The position numbers were made by a program, and so were the translations under genes. Positions 52,910-63,910 of a stretch of DNA of 64,000 nt are shown piece by piece (positions within the stretch are counted from its first letter, which is position 1; every line of letters begins with the position of its first letter). This stretch comes from Petaurus breviceps papuanus (lineage: Eukaryota; Chordata; Mammalia; Diprotodontia; Petauridae), in NCBI GenBank assembly GCA_028583685.1, contig JAMXIF010000065.1:38043940-38107939 (forward strand). The letters are read 5' to 3'. The notes under the pieces were generated by a model. The model was given only the letters and a program-made list of their open reading frames with translations. It was not told the DNA's origin and made no database searches.

Positions 52910-54600
52910 ACTCATCTAATTCTTCAACTGTTCTTTTAGGTGCTCCCTTTTCTCTGAATCCAACCCTTTGGTCATTTCTTCCAGCAAAATAAGATTCCAT
53001 TACATTCATATATCATAATTTGTTTAGTCATTCTCCAATTGATGGGTACCTACTTTGTTTCTAGTTCTTTGATATAATAACAAGTGCTACTATGAATATT
53101 TTTATAGATATATATCCTTTTCCTCTTTCTTTTATCTCCTTGGTATGTGTGATTACTAATAGTATCACAGCTTAGTTACTTTTTGGGTTTAGTTCCAAGC
53201 TCCTTTCCAAAACGTTTGGGCCAATTTATAGCTCAGCTAACAGAGCTTTAGTGTCCCTGTCATTCCATAGCTCTACCAACAAATTTCATTTACCTTTTTT
53301 TGGTCATCTTTGCCAGTCTAATAGATGTGAGGTAATACCTTAGAGTTTGAATGAGCATTTTTCTTGTATTTGGAGACTTCTTTTGCATATAATTGTTGCT
53401 AACTTGCTTTTCTTTTGAGAATAGCCTATTTATACACTCTGATCATTTACCTATTGGGGAATGACTTCTGTTCTTATACACATGAATCAGTTCTGTATAT
53501 ATCTTAGATATCAGAACTTTGTTAGAGAAATTTGCTGCAAAGATATTTCTCAGTTATTTTCTTTCTAATTTTAGCTGCATTGATTTTGTTTGTGCAGAAG
53601 ATTTTCAATTTTATGTTAACCAAAATTATCCATTTTATTGATGGTCTAGTCCCTAGTTCCTCTTATTTGGTCAATAACTTCCTCTATCTATAGTTGTGAA
53701 CAGTATCTCATTGACTGTTACTCTAATTTGTTTATGATATTATCTTTGATATCTAGGTCATGTATCCATTTGGAGTTTATTGTGGTAAATGTTGGGAGAT
53801 GTTAGTCTACATTTGGTTTCTGTCACACGGCTTTTCAGTTTTCCTAGTTGTTTTTGTCAGACAGTGAGTTACATTAGTAACTAGGGTCTGGGGCTTTATC
53901 AAACATTAGACTACTATTTTCATTTGAGTATATATTTAGTGTACATAATCTGTTCTACTGATTGACTTCTCTATTTCTTAATCAGCACCAAGTCATTTGG
54001 GTAATTATTGCATAGTAGTATTAATTTGAAATTTGGTAATGCTAGGTCCCCTTTATATTTTTTTTTTCATTAATTCCCTTGAGATTCTTTTACCTCTAGA
54101 TAAGTTTCATTATTATTTTTTTCTGCCTCTATAAGCAGTAATGTAAATATTAATAAGCACTAATAACATCAAGTAATTAATATTTTGGCATGGCAATTAA
54201 TAAGTAAATCAATTTAGGTGATAATTGTCATTTTTATAGTATTGGCATGGCCCAACCATGAGAATTTACTCTCTCTCCAAATATGTTTGTCTCTATTCCT
54301 ATAGATAGTGTTTTGTATTCCTCTTTGTGTCTTGGAAGGTGTACTCTGAACTATTTTATACATTCAGTAGTTCTTTGAAATACAATTTCTCTTTCTATAT
54401 TTTTTTTGTTGAGTTCTGTTGTTAATATGCAGGAAGGCTGATTATTTTGTAGGTTTTTTTTTCTGCTACTTTGCTAAAGATATTTCAATCTTTAGGGCTC
54501 TTGAAGACCATCATATTGTTTGCAAAAAGTAATCATTTTGTTTCCTCTTGGCCTGTGCTATACCCTCTCTATTATTGTCATAGCTAGTGTTCCTTAGACT

Positions 54601-54915
54601 GTAAAATAAAAGTGGTGATCTCATCTTAACTTCTGCCTGTGCACCTCCCCCCTCACCTATCCAGTGAACCAATTATTCTAACAAAGATGGGGGAAGGGAA
54701 ATAGTGTAGCAAAAACTACCAAAACTTCAACTGTATCTGATAGAATATGAAATGTTCTACACCCACAAGCTCCTGTCTCTGCAAAGAAAGGAGGATGATG
54801 CATTCTCTCCTCTCTTCTTCAGGGCCAAACCTGGTCATTAAAATTCCACCATGTTCAGTGTCATTTTTTTGTTTTCATTTATGTGATCATCATTCTGTGG
54901 GTGTATAGATGTTAG
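54601..54915 (-). mobile_element. L1 3' region fragment, second subfamily
   Basis: caaaacttcaactgtatctg, acaagctcctgtctctgcaa, agggccaaacctggtcatta, gttttcatttatgtgatcat. It may be a separate insertion next to the longer L1. Confidence 0.65.
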
Positions 54916-55320
54916 TAGCTAGTTTCCATAAAGGGATTTGGGTCTAGAAAAACAAGCATGGCCCTTGCCAGCTCAACCCACAGATCTTTCTCACCTTTTG
55001 TAGTGAGTGCTGGACAGGGCTCAGGCTTTCAGCCCATCATGAGTGACTTCTAGTGTTTCATGCTTCTTTGCTCCTGAGTTAGTTCTTAAATTCTTTTCTG
55101 TCCATTGGTGGGGATTCCATCAGGCCTCTCATTTAGGAGTTTACCTTCCTCTGTGGGGTTTCAGGTAAAAGAATCTTTAGCAGGGTCATGCCTGTTGAGC
55201 TTTGTGGGGGGGGTATCTTTTCAGAGAGCATGGGGAGGGAAGCTTTCCAAATCCATGCAAGATAGAGGAAGTAACATAAAGGCTGACAATAGGATATTGG
55301 CTTCCTTGTAGCAGCAGGAA
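54916..55320. other. Unassigned intronic sequence
   Basis: No recognised repeat or exon between the L1 and the minisatellite. Confidence 0.4.
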
Positions 55321-55337
55321 CCATGGATATGAAAAGC

Positions 55338-55795
55338 TTGTGATCATAGGATGTTAGAGCCAGAGGGAGACCTTAGAACATGGAATGTCAGCTGGGAAGG
55401 ACCTTAGAACACAGAAGGTCAGAACTGGGAGGGACCTTAGAACACAGAAGGTCAGAACTGGGAGGGACCTTAGAACACAGAAGGTCAGAACTGGAGGGAC
55501 CTTAGAACACAGAAGGTCAGAGCTGGGAGGGACCTTAGAACACAGAATGTCAGAGCTGGAGGGACCTTAGAACACAGAAGGTCAGAACTGGGAGGGACCT
55601 TAGAACACAGAAGGTCAGAGCTGGGAGGGACCTTAGAACACAGAATGTCAGAGCTGGAGGGACCTTAGAACACAGAAGGTCAGAACTGGGAGGGACCTTA
55701 GAACATAGAAGGTCAGAGCTGGGAGGGACCTTAGACCAGAGAAGTTCAGGGGCAGGAGGGGCCTTGGAACATAAAAATGTTAGTGCTAAAAAGAT
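55338..55795. repeat. Minisatellite, 32-33-bp unit, ~13 copies, trimeric order
   Basis: Units run accttagaacacagaaggtc then agaactgggaggg. The acctta word recurs at 55401, 55434, 55467, 55499, 55532, 55564, 55597, 55630, 55662, 55695 and 55728. From 55467 on, unit variants repeat in the order A (gtcagaactgg), B (gtcagagctggg), C (aatgtcagagctgg), giving a 97-98-bp higher period for two full cycles and a partial third. Edge units are diverged, as in typical tandem arrays. Confidence 0.95.
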
Positions 55796-55796
55796 C

Positions 55797-56045
55797 CTTA
55801 ATAATGACGATAATCTAAGAACCTACTTTTACATATAGCTTTAAAATTCGTAAAGCGCTTTCCCTTTCTTATCTCGTTTGCTCCTCACAACAACCCTGTG
55901 AGGTAGGAACTATATTTATTCTGATCCCACAGAAGAGGAAAGTGAGGTTGAGCTGTGAAGTGACTTGACTAGGGTCACTCATGCAGGAGGCTGAATTCCA
56001 CCAGGTCTTCTTGACTCGAAGCCTGGCACTCTCTCCATTTGGGGC
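55797..56045 (-). mobile_element. MIR
   Basis: gtaaagcgctttccctttct, cacaacaaccctgtgaggta, cttgactagggtcactcatg, ccaggtcttcttgactcg. Confidence 0.8.
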
Positions 56046-56084
56046 CCCCTCAATGCCCTTTGCACGTAGAGCCTAGAATTTCTG

Positions 56085-57440
56085 AGTTGAGAATCAACTG
56101 AGTATTTGTTAATTGCCTACTCTTTGTCCATCCCCGTGCTAGGTACTTGGGATATATAAGTACAAAGAATGAAATAAGTCCTAGCCACAGGGAACTTATA
56201 TTCTGAGGGAGACAAGAAATAAATATGCATCCATGTTATGTAGCCTAAATAAATACACACACATATTAGGTAATTTGGGAGGGAAGGCACTGGAATTTGG
56301 GGGATGTGGAAAGGCTTTATATAGAAGATGGTATTTTAGTTGGATCTTAAAGGAAGACAGTGATTTTGAGGCAGGCATCAGGAGGGAGTGCATTCTAGGT
56401 ATGAGGGCCAGTCAGGGCAAAGACATAGAGATGGGAGATGGAGTGTTGTGTGTGAAGAACAGAGAGAAGATCAGTTTGATTGGATCTCAGAGCTTGAAAG
56501 GGGGAGTTATGTCCAATGAGGCTGGAAAGGTATGTTGGGGCCAGGTCATGTAGGATTTTAAAAGCTAAACAGAAGAGTTTATATTTGATCTGAAGGTAAT
56601 AAATAGGAAGCCTCTGGAATTGATTGAGTGGATGAGTCACATGACCAGATCTGTTCTTAAGGGAATTTACTTAGCAGTGTATAAGATGGCCTGGAGTTGG
56701 GAGGGATGTGAGGCAGGGAGACCAGGGAGGAGGCTGTTGCAACAATCTAGGCCAGAAGTGATGAAGGCCCCAACTAAGGTGGTAGCTGTTTGAGTGGAAG
56801 GATTGGGTCAGATAAAGGTGATGTTGTGAAAGTAGTAAGTAAAGTTAAGATTTGGCAACTCATTGGATGTGTGGGGTTAGGGAGAGTGGACACTGCTGAG
56901 GTTACAAACCTGGGAGACTGGAAGGATGGTGGTACTTTTGACAGAAGTAGGGAAGTTTGGGAGATGTGGGATTCGGAGAAAAAGAGGTTTTAGACATGTT
57001 GAGTTTAGAATATTTCCAGGATATGCAGCCAATAGGCAATTGATGATGTGGGACTGAAGCTTAGGGGAAAGACTGAGCCTGAATTTATAGATCTGGGAGT
57101 TATTTGCATAGAGATGATAGTTAAACCCATGACTTTTGACAAGGCTACCAAGAGAGAGAGAACAGAGGGCCTAGGACAACCTTGGGGAACATTATAGTGA
57201 GGGAGCAGGATATGGATCAGATAACAGAGAAGCCTTCAAAGGAAGAAGTGATTCAACAGAAAATCAGAGATGTGGGAGGAAGGGGCCATCAACATGTCAG
57301 GTTCACCATACAGATGGAGAAGGATTAGGACTGAGCCAAGGTCAGCAGCATTGGCAACCAAGAGGTTATTGATAACTTAGGAAAGACCTGTTTCAGTTCA
57401 ATAATGAGGCTAAGAGCCAGATTGTAGAGGGTTGAGGAGT
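56085..57440 (-). mobile_element. L2 LINE, 1.35 kb antisense
   Basis: Continuous reversed L2 from its 3' end (ctaggtacttgggatatata, cagggaacttatattctgag) through attctaggtatgagggccag, ggaggctgttgcaacaatct, agacatgttgagtttagaat, gatctgggagttatttgcat and ggcctaggacaaccttgggg. The minus-strand frame at 56395-56640 (LCLAFKILHDLAPTYLSSLI) keeps a recognisable L2 ORF2 end-like reading, AFKaLH-x-LAP-YLs. Decayed, not a host gene. Confidence 0.9.
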
Positions 57441-57639
57441 GAGTGGAGGGATGCAGTGAATCAAGACAGCTTTTTGGAGGCATTTGACTGCAATCCCTAA
57501 CTCTGCCCTTTCCATCCAGCTGGGAATGCTGAGGCCCACCAAGCTGAAGCTCCCTGTTCAAGGTCATGTGGCATGTTAGTAGAAGTGCTGGTATCAAAAC
57601 TCACGTTCCTTTGCTTAGTACTCTGAGCATTGGCATGTT

Positions 57640-58260
57640 GGCACAACATGGATTGGGTCTCTTGGGCCATCTTTCCCTTCTCCAAGTTGTCTGTACTCTA
57701 ACTTAAGAAGAAAAGAGGTGCTCAGAAGGTCGATGGGCTGTTCTCTGTCTTCCTCTTTCTCTGTCTCTCTGTCTCTGTTTTTGCAGCTATGAATCACATA
57801 CTGTAGCCAGCTGGGGTTTGCCTCACTGAGGTTTTTTCAGGAAGGCTGCTTTGCCTTGTTTTGACAAACAGAGCAGACTGGTCAGCTGAAAATGGCTTTT
57901 AAGAAATTGTTTTGATTCCAGCCCATGCTTGCTTTGCTATCTGTGTGAGCCTGAGCCCCATGGAAATACAGTTCTAAGCTTTCATAAATGCCAAGCAGGC
58001 TGGATGGTGGCTGCCTCAGAGCACTTTGGGCTGCCCTGCATTTGTTTGCCTCCCAGAGATGCTTTGTGCCTTGTGGGTTTAAAGCAAACACCCCAGAAGG
58101 TGTCAAGACACCTGATGACACCCTCTTGTGGTTTAAACTTCCACATGCACATGCCTGCTGGAGACCTTGGTGCCCCAGAACGGTGCCAGGAGCAGCTTGG
58201 CCTCTGTGGGCCTTCACTGTGTTATGAAATCATATGAATGCTAACAAGACAGCCTGGCAG
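57640..58260. other. Single-copy-looking block, possible conserved non-coding DNA
   Basis: From about 57790 to 58255 no repeat family is recognised and the composition is complex. Overlapping open stretches exist on both strands (57882-58217 minus, 57929-58237 plus), with no splice sites that give a consistent exon and no domain. Function unknown. Confidence 0.45.
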
Positions 58261-58404
58261 GATGGCTGGGGTGCCATAGAGAGCAAGTCAGCCCTGCTGG
58301 CTTGGAGCTTGGGCCCTGCTGCTTCTCTCACTGCCTGACCTTGGACAAGTCTTTTCCCCTGCTGGGACCTCCATTCCCCCATCTGTACAGTGCCCCTACC
58401 TACT

Positions 58405-58812
58405 CAGATCTCCTCAATGTCTCTATATTGCCCCTAGGGTAAAATGCCAAATCCTCAGCCTGGCTTTTAGCAACTTGCCCATAATGGCTCCCTCTCATCT
58501 CCCTGCCCTGTCTTATGTTGGCATCCTTCATTGCATTCAACATTACTTTATCCATGATATTCCATTGGGATCCCCCACTTCCTTCAAGACCCAGCTCTGG
58601 GGACCCCTTCCCACAGGTCCCCTCACTCTTTAAGTGTCCTCCTCCTCTTGAAATAACCTTCTATGTAACTTTGCATTTACTTTTCTGTGTAAATGTCATC
58701 AGTCTAAACTGCCACCCTATCCTTCCACCCATAGAATGTAAGCACCTTGAGGACAGGGATAGTTTTGTTGTGTACTCAAGGCCTAGCATACCTCTTTGCA
58801 CATAAAAGAAGC
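58405..58812 (+). mobile_element. L2 LINE 3' end
   Basis: tcagcctggcttttagcaac, cttcaagacccagctctggg, agaatgtaagcaccttgagg, taaaagaagcttgatgaa. Confidence 0.82.
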
Positions 58813-58867
58813 TTGATGAACGAGACCAGATGATTTCTAAGTTCCAGCCCATCATGTCAGTTAGTAT

Positions 58868-59000
58868 TCAGGCTTTTATTAAGTGATTACTACATGCCAG
58901 ACACTGTGCTATGTGTTGGGGTACACAGAAAGGCAAAAGACAGTGCCTGTCCTCAAGGAGCTGCCAGTCTAGTGGCAGAGATGACATGATAGATAAGACA
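58868..59000 (-). mobile_element. L2 LINE 3' end, antisense
   Basis: ttattaagtgattactacat, cagacactgtgctatgtgtt, ctgtcctcaaggagctgcca. Confidence 0.82.
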
Positions 59001-59224
59001 GATAAATTGGAGATAATCAACAGAGGGAAGACCCTAGCTTTGAAGGGATCATAGATTTAGAAGGAACACCCTCCCCCCTCCATTTTACAAAGGAGGAAAC
59101 AGAAGGTCAGCCCAAGGTCTCATGAATCATAAATAGCAGTGAAGATCTGAACTCAGATCTGCAGTCTCCCAATGATCTAAACCTTCAAAATTTTCTTATT
59201 TAGCTCTAATCTTTCAGGCCAGCA

Positions 59225-59420
59225 GGCTCAAAGTGGTTGTTAGATTTAATCCTGAAAGGGACCTCACAAGTCATTGATTCTAGTTGCCTCATTTTACAGA
59301 TGAGGAAACTGAGGCCCAGAGAGAGGAAAAGTGACACACCCAGGGTCACACAGCAAGTGACCAGGCTGGGATTTGAATCCAGATCCTCTGACTCTAGACA
59401 GAGTATTCTTTTAGATAAGG
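59225..59420 (-). mobile_element. MIR3-type SINE, well preserved
   Basis: ctgaaagggacctcacaagt, cagatgaggaaactgaggcc, cacccagggtcacacagcaa, gggatttgaatccagatcct. Confidence 0.85.
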
Positions 59421-59734
59421 TGCTAAGCCTTTGAGGCTTGAGGTAACATTTTGAACCTTTCAGAGGTGATGGTTTGGTACCACTTCATTAGACAAAGCGT
59501 TCCTTTAGCTGTGGCTCTATGTCTGTTCTCGTGCTTGGTGCTGAAGGCATCTTGGTGAAGGAGACTGATCATGCTTGGTGTCCTCCATTCGTGAGCTTTG
59601 GCAGCATGTGATGGGGCATGCCCCTGGGTGGTCATGGAGCACATGTGCTGTGAGGCAGGGAAGCAGCTGAGGGCTTGACGGATGGATAGGATTTAGACTG
59701 GTGCCTGGGTAACAGGAGGAGAAAACTCCAGATC

Positions 59735-59900
59735 CATTAATAAATGTTTATTAAGCACTGCATAAGTGCTTGGGATTCAAAAAGAGGCAACTAATTGCCT
59801 GTGATTAATAAATAATTAGGATCAGGAATTAACCAGTCAGCCAGCATTTATTGAGTGCTCGATGTATACTAGGTACTTTGGTAGTCGTGTGCAGGATGGC
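59735..59900 (-). mobile_element. Two L2 3' ends, antisense
   Basis: aaatgtttattaagcactgc at 59741 and gcatttattgagtgctcgat at 59843 are two separate antisense L2 termini. Confidence 0.6.
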
Positions 59901-60284
59901 TGTGTCCAAGGAGTTAGGCTTAAATCTGGGCTCAGCTGGTGAGTTCCCCATAGGCCTTTAAACCTCATCTGTAAAACGGGGCTACTCTTTGCACTGCCTA
60001 ACTCAGCTGAGTGAGACGGTCTCTTTTGAGTGCTTTTGTTCTCTGGGGGACCCTGTAGAATAAGAGGTGTTGTTGGTATAAATGGAGGTCTGAGACTCAC
60101 AACTAAGCCTTGTGGATGTGTGGCACACGGCTGGCATATTGGAAAGAATACTGGATATGTAGTACAAGGCCCTGGATTTAAATCTGGGTCTCTGCTATTT
60201 CTATGCATGTGACCCTGTGCAAAAGGCTCAACTTCACTGGGGATAGCAGTGCAGCCTTATACTGAGTTTTGACTTGTAGGGGAG

Positions 60285-60475
60285 GGTTCAAGAGGTTGGG
60301 TGAGCTGTGAAAGGTCTCAATTGCTAGACTGTAGGCAGTAGGGAACCATGGAAGGCTTGGGGGGGGGGGAGGAGTGATATGATAGCATTTTTTTTATGAA
60401 GAAGACTTTGGCAGCAGGATGGTTTTGTGGGAGGTCAAAGGGCAGAAACCTGTTCAGAGACTACTGCCATATTGA
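60285..60475 (-). mobile_element. L2 LINE fragment
   Basis: aggcagtagggaaccatgga, ggagtgatatgatagcattt, aagactttggcagcaggatg. Confidence 0.6.
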
Positions 60476-61206
60476 GAGTCAGCATGACTCATGCTGTTTT
60501 GGAATGAGAAAGACCCAAGTTAGATTTCTGGCCCCGACCCCATGCTGGATGACTTAGGCAAACTTAGTTGGCCTCTCTGGGTCTCAGAGACCTATTCTGT
60601 AAACTGACCCTAATACTGTTTGTCCTACCTGTCTCTCAGGGTTATCAGGAGGAAAGGACACTGGAATTCTTGGGAGCCCTCAAGAATTAGCAATTTCTTC
60701 TAGTAATATTCTGTTCTAGTGTGAGTTAAGGGCTTGATTTTGGGTCCTGGAAAGGGGAAGGGAGAAGGGATCAGAGGCTGCAGCTCTGGAATTGGGAGGC
60801 TCCTCAGAGGCTTATTTGACAGATGAGCTAACTGAAGCCCGGCACCTGAGGGGCCTTTCCCAGGGCGACGAATAGTGAGCATTAGATGTGGGAGGTGACC
60901 CACACTCCTTCATCTCAGTCCAGAGTCCTGTTCAAAGACCTTCCAGGGCCCAGGGACTAGCTGGAGGAGGAAGAAGGAGCAGTCAGACTGGTATGGGGGC
61001 TGGGAAAAGAGGCTGCCAATTGGGCCGAGATTAGTTTTCTGCCTTTGCAGGGAACTTCCCTAGTGGCTGTGAGAGCCTCCCACCCTCGGACAGGGAAGTA
61101 AAGCCGGCCAAGTTGTTTAAATCCGTGAGGTCATTGATTCCTCCCAGCCCCCTTCTCCTCCCTGGGTTTAATGTGATACCTTGTTTCTGGGCAGGGGAGG
61201 TGTTTA

Positions 61207-61306
61207 NNNNNNNNNNNNNNNNNNNNNNNNNNNNNNNNNNNNNNNNNNNNNNNNNNNNNNNNNNNNNNNNNNNNNNNNNNNNNNNNNNNNNNNNNNNNNN
61301 NNNNNN
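61207..61306. other. Assembly gap, 100 N
   Basis: Placeholder-length gap of unknown true size. Confidence 0.99.
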
Positions 61307-61424
61307 CCCCTTCCTGGTTCCCAACCTTTAGGGATTACTGGTCAAGCAGCATATTGGCAGGTCATGTTTATGGCTGACACAAGCCTTGGGGGAAAGGCTT
61401 TTCACAACCAGTGCAAATAAGTAA

Positions 61425-61580
61425 GTGGGAGGACCTTGGGTACTCCAGCTCTGATACCTATGACTTGTGAGCCTTGGCCAAGTCACTGACACTTAGTTTT
61501 CCTCCTCTGCAAATGAGAGGGTTGGATTGGATGACCTTGGAGGCCCAACCAACTCTGGATCTGGGATTCTAACTGTTTTG
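61425..61580 (+). mobile_element. MIR3-type SINE
   Basis: gagccttggccaagtcactg, gagagggttggattggatga, ccttggaggcccaaccaact, ctgggattct. Confidence 0.75.
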
Positions 61581-61769
61581 TGTCCTTAAGTAATAACATT
61601 TATAGAGTGCTTTACACAAATACTAGTCATTAAATAGCCTGTATTTAAAAGAAAGGCTTATTGATGCTTCCTGATTTAGATGATAGTTTTTTCTCTCTCC
61701 CCCTCCCTCCCTTACTTTCTCCCTCTTTCCTCCCCTCCCTCCTGCTCCCATGTCTCTGTCTCTCCTCTG

Positions 61770-61955
61770 TCTCTCAACAAAGAAAAAGAGTTGACAAAAT
61801 TAATGGGCACAGCAAACTCGACAGTGCGTTTGACACCCAATACCTATGGTCGATCTCCGATCTCTCCGGAAGGGAGTACACTTCCTCATCTCTTCTCAAG
61901 ACCCAAGATTTTTCATTATAATTACATGGCATCTGATTTAATGTCTTGGGAAGCC
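61770..61955 (-). mobile_element. L1 3' region fragment
   Basis: aacaaagaaaaagagttgac, gcacagcaaactcgacagtg, acttcctcatctcttctc and tttcattataatta align with the L1 blocks at 32.5 and 46.9 kb. It retains several CpGs. It sits after a long pyrimidine tract (61690-61770) and can mimic an exon. Confidence 0.6.
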
Positions 61956-62289
61956 TAGTTAGTTTTGTGAAACCTAGTTAGATGTAAGAACACCATGCAT
62001 TCTCACGAGTGAATAACTGAAGCTTTGCCAATGGCCAGTGTTTCTAGCAAGCATGTTTTGGATCTGTATCCAACCAAAGGCAATTTGACTTCTTGGCAAG
62101 AGCATTGGAAGCCACTGATGATGATGATTCCAAAAATAACTGACTTTGGACTGTAACAACCACCCTGAGAAGTGAATTCTATAGCTTTTATTATCCCCAT
62201 TTTATAGATGGGGAAGCCGAGGCTCCCATCTGTGAGGGCTGCCAGGGCTGGATCAGCACATTTCATGTCTATTCTGACTCTACTGGGGC

Positions 62290-62470
62290 ATTACCTTTGG
62301 GCAAGTCACAAAGTAACAGATTTAGAGCCAGAAGGGACCTCAGAAGTCTCCAGTATGACCCTTCATTCCATGGATAAGGTAACTGACTCCCAGGGAGAGA
62401 TTTTCCTTGGTTTAGAGGCTTAGGTGAGAGGACCTGCTTAGATCTGGGATTTGACCCCTGCTCATCACCT
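62290..62470 (-). mobile_element. MIR3-type SINE
   Basis: gatttagagccagaagggac, ctcagaagtctccagtatga, ggatttgacccctgctcatc. Confidence 0.65.
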
Positions 62471-63039
62471 CTAAATCTAGCACTTTTCTACTCCCAGGCT
62501 CTCCGCCCCATAGTGGATAGAACAGGAACTCTCCACATCCCCTGGATAGACATACATTTCTCTGGAGATAGTCTCAGGAGAACCTCAGTTTCCTTCTCTA
62601 CAAAATGGGGATGAGAGTGACTATGACACCTGCTTTGGGGGCTGGTTAGGAAGGAAGCACCTTGCAAACCTTAGTGCTCCCTTGACATTTGAGTATTTGT
62701 TGCTGTCCTTGACTTGCATGGGGTGAATGCCACTGGAGGTGTGGGGTCCCTTGTGATGGGCTGTGAAATGAGCTGAACTTGGGCCGGCATTTGGAGACTA
62801 CCTAAAGGTGTTCTCTGAAGATTATAGGTTCAGAGCTATTCCGTTTTAGTCCAGTCCATTTTACAGATGGGGGAGTGATTTGCCTAAGGCTAATATGTAG
62901 CAGGCTATAGAGTCAGGATTCAAACTCAGAGCATGACTTCAAATCCATCATTTACCCCACTGTGCTGTGGAGCTTGAGAACAGTGGTAGAGGACAGACAG
63001 GGAACCTTCAGGGTCAGCCCCAGGAAGAACAGTAACAGT

Positions 63040-63250
63040 AATGAGGGGACAGAGCACTGACAGAGTGTTCAAAGGTCAGCACAGGGCTTTATAGACATTT
63101 TCTCATCTGACCTTCACAGCTAGATCAGGAGATGGCTGCTGTTATTACCCCACTTTTACAGAAGAGGAAATTGAAGTTGAGGAAATGTAAATGACCTGTT
63201 TAGCTAATAAATGTTGGAAGTGGGATTGGCAATCGGGTCTCTCTTAAACA
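63040..63250 (-). mobile_element. MIR
   Basis: attttctcatctgaccttca, cagaagaggaaattgaagtt, tgggattggcaatcgggtct. Confidence 0.65.
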
Positions 63251-63444
63251 AGTTTGATGCCTTGTCCAACCATGCTGCCTAGCTCCTCTGGGCATTGGGA
63301 AGAGCAGGAATGCTTAGCAAAGGCAATGACTGCTTCAAGGTCATGCAGCCAGCTAATGGCAGAGCTGGCCTGGGACCCAGGGCTTTTGACTCCCAGTCTG
63401 GTGTTCCAGGAGCAATCCTGAACCCTCACACTTGGATGTCAGTC

Positions 63445-63910
63445 AGGCAACAAGCATTTATTAAATACTTCACATAAATCTAATGCATACCATTTGATAT
63501 GTATTTAATAAGCAGTGGGATGAAAAGAAAGACAAATCATGGTCTCTACCCAAAGGAGCTCATGCTCTCATGAGAGGCAATGTGCAGATAACTATGTGAC
63601 ATCTAAGAAACAGAGTGTAAATGTGAAGTAATCTCGGGGAGGGGGGGCCTGCAGAGCAGGGGGCACCTGGTGAGAGGATGAGATTTGAACTGAGCCCTGA
63701 AGGAGGCTGAGATGAGGAGGGAGGACATTCCAGGCCTGGGGGCCAGCCAGGGATCGTGAGTGAGCTGCAGTGTCCTGTGTAAGGGACAGGCAGGAAGCCG
63801 GTGTTCCTGGATCTGAGTAGGCTGTAAGAAGACAGGAAAGGTAGGAAGGGGCCAGCCTTCGAAGGGCTTTAAAAGCCAGGCAGAGGAGCTGCGATTCGAT
63901 CCTGGTGTAA
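63445..63910 (-). mobile_element. L2 LINE 3' region
   Basis: caacaagcatttattaaata, cccaaaggagctcatgctct, ctgagccctgaaggaggctg, acattccaggcctgggggcc, aaagccaggcagaggagctg, in L2 order. Confidence 0.85.

Larger units (their letters stand above)
51895..54600 (-). mobile_element. L1 LINE, 3' UTR and ORF2 C-terminal part
   Basis: The longest L1 in the window, antisense and decayed. 3' UTR blocks: ccaaccctttggtcatttct, tatcataatttgtttagtca, caattgatgggtacctactt. Upstream parts (tggggaatgacttctgttct, tatccatttggagtttattg, aatgctaggtcccctttata) match the reversed ORF2 end of marsupial L1. It is interrupted by a hAT element (52290-52583) and a SINE (52752-52909). Confidence 0.82.

Noticed and set aside
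55385-55570. Repetitive open frame (DLRTQKVRTGR units)
   Set aside because: It is the translation of the 33-bp minisatellite, not a protein gene.
55338-55795. CRISPR-like regular spacing of about 33 bp
   Set aside because: Units are contiguous with no unique spacers, and the genome is vertebrate. It is a minisatellite.
56395-56640. Minus-strand 81-codon frame with a plausible protein pattern
   Set aside because: It lies in the antisense L2 and reads as the degraded end of L2 ORF2.
57882-58237. Overlapping 100-codon frames on both strands
   Set aside because: No splice sites giving a consistent exon, no domain, and composition equal on both strands. Kept only as a possible conserved block.
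61680-61958. Possible coding exon after a long pyrimidine tract (reading LTKLMGTANSTVRLTPNTYG)
   Set aside because: A phase-0 acceptor-like AG and CpG-rich text made it tempting, but the DNA aligns block by block with antisense L1 3' sequence seen at 32.5 and 46.9 kb.
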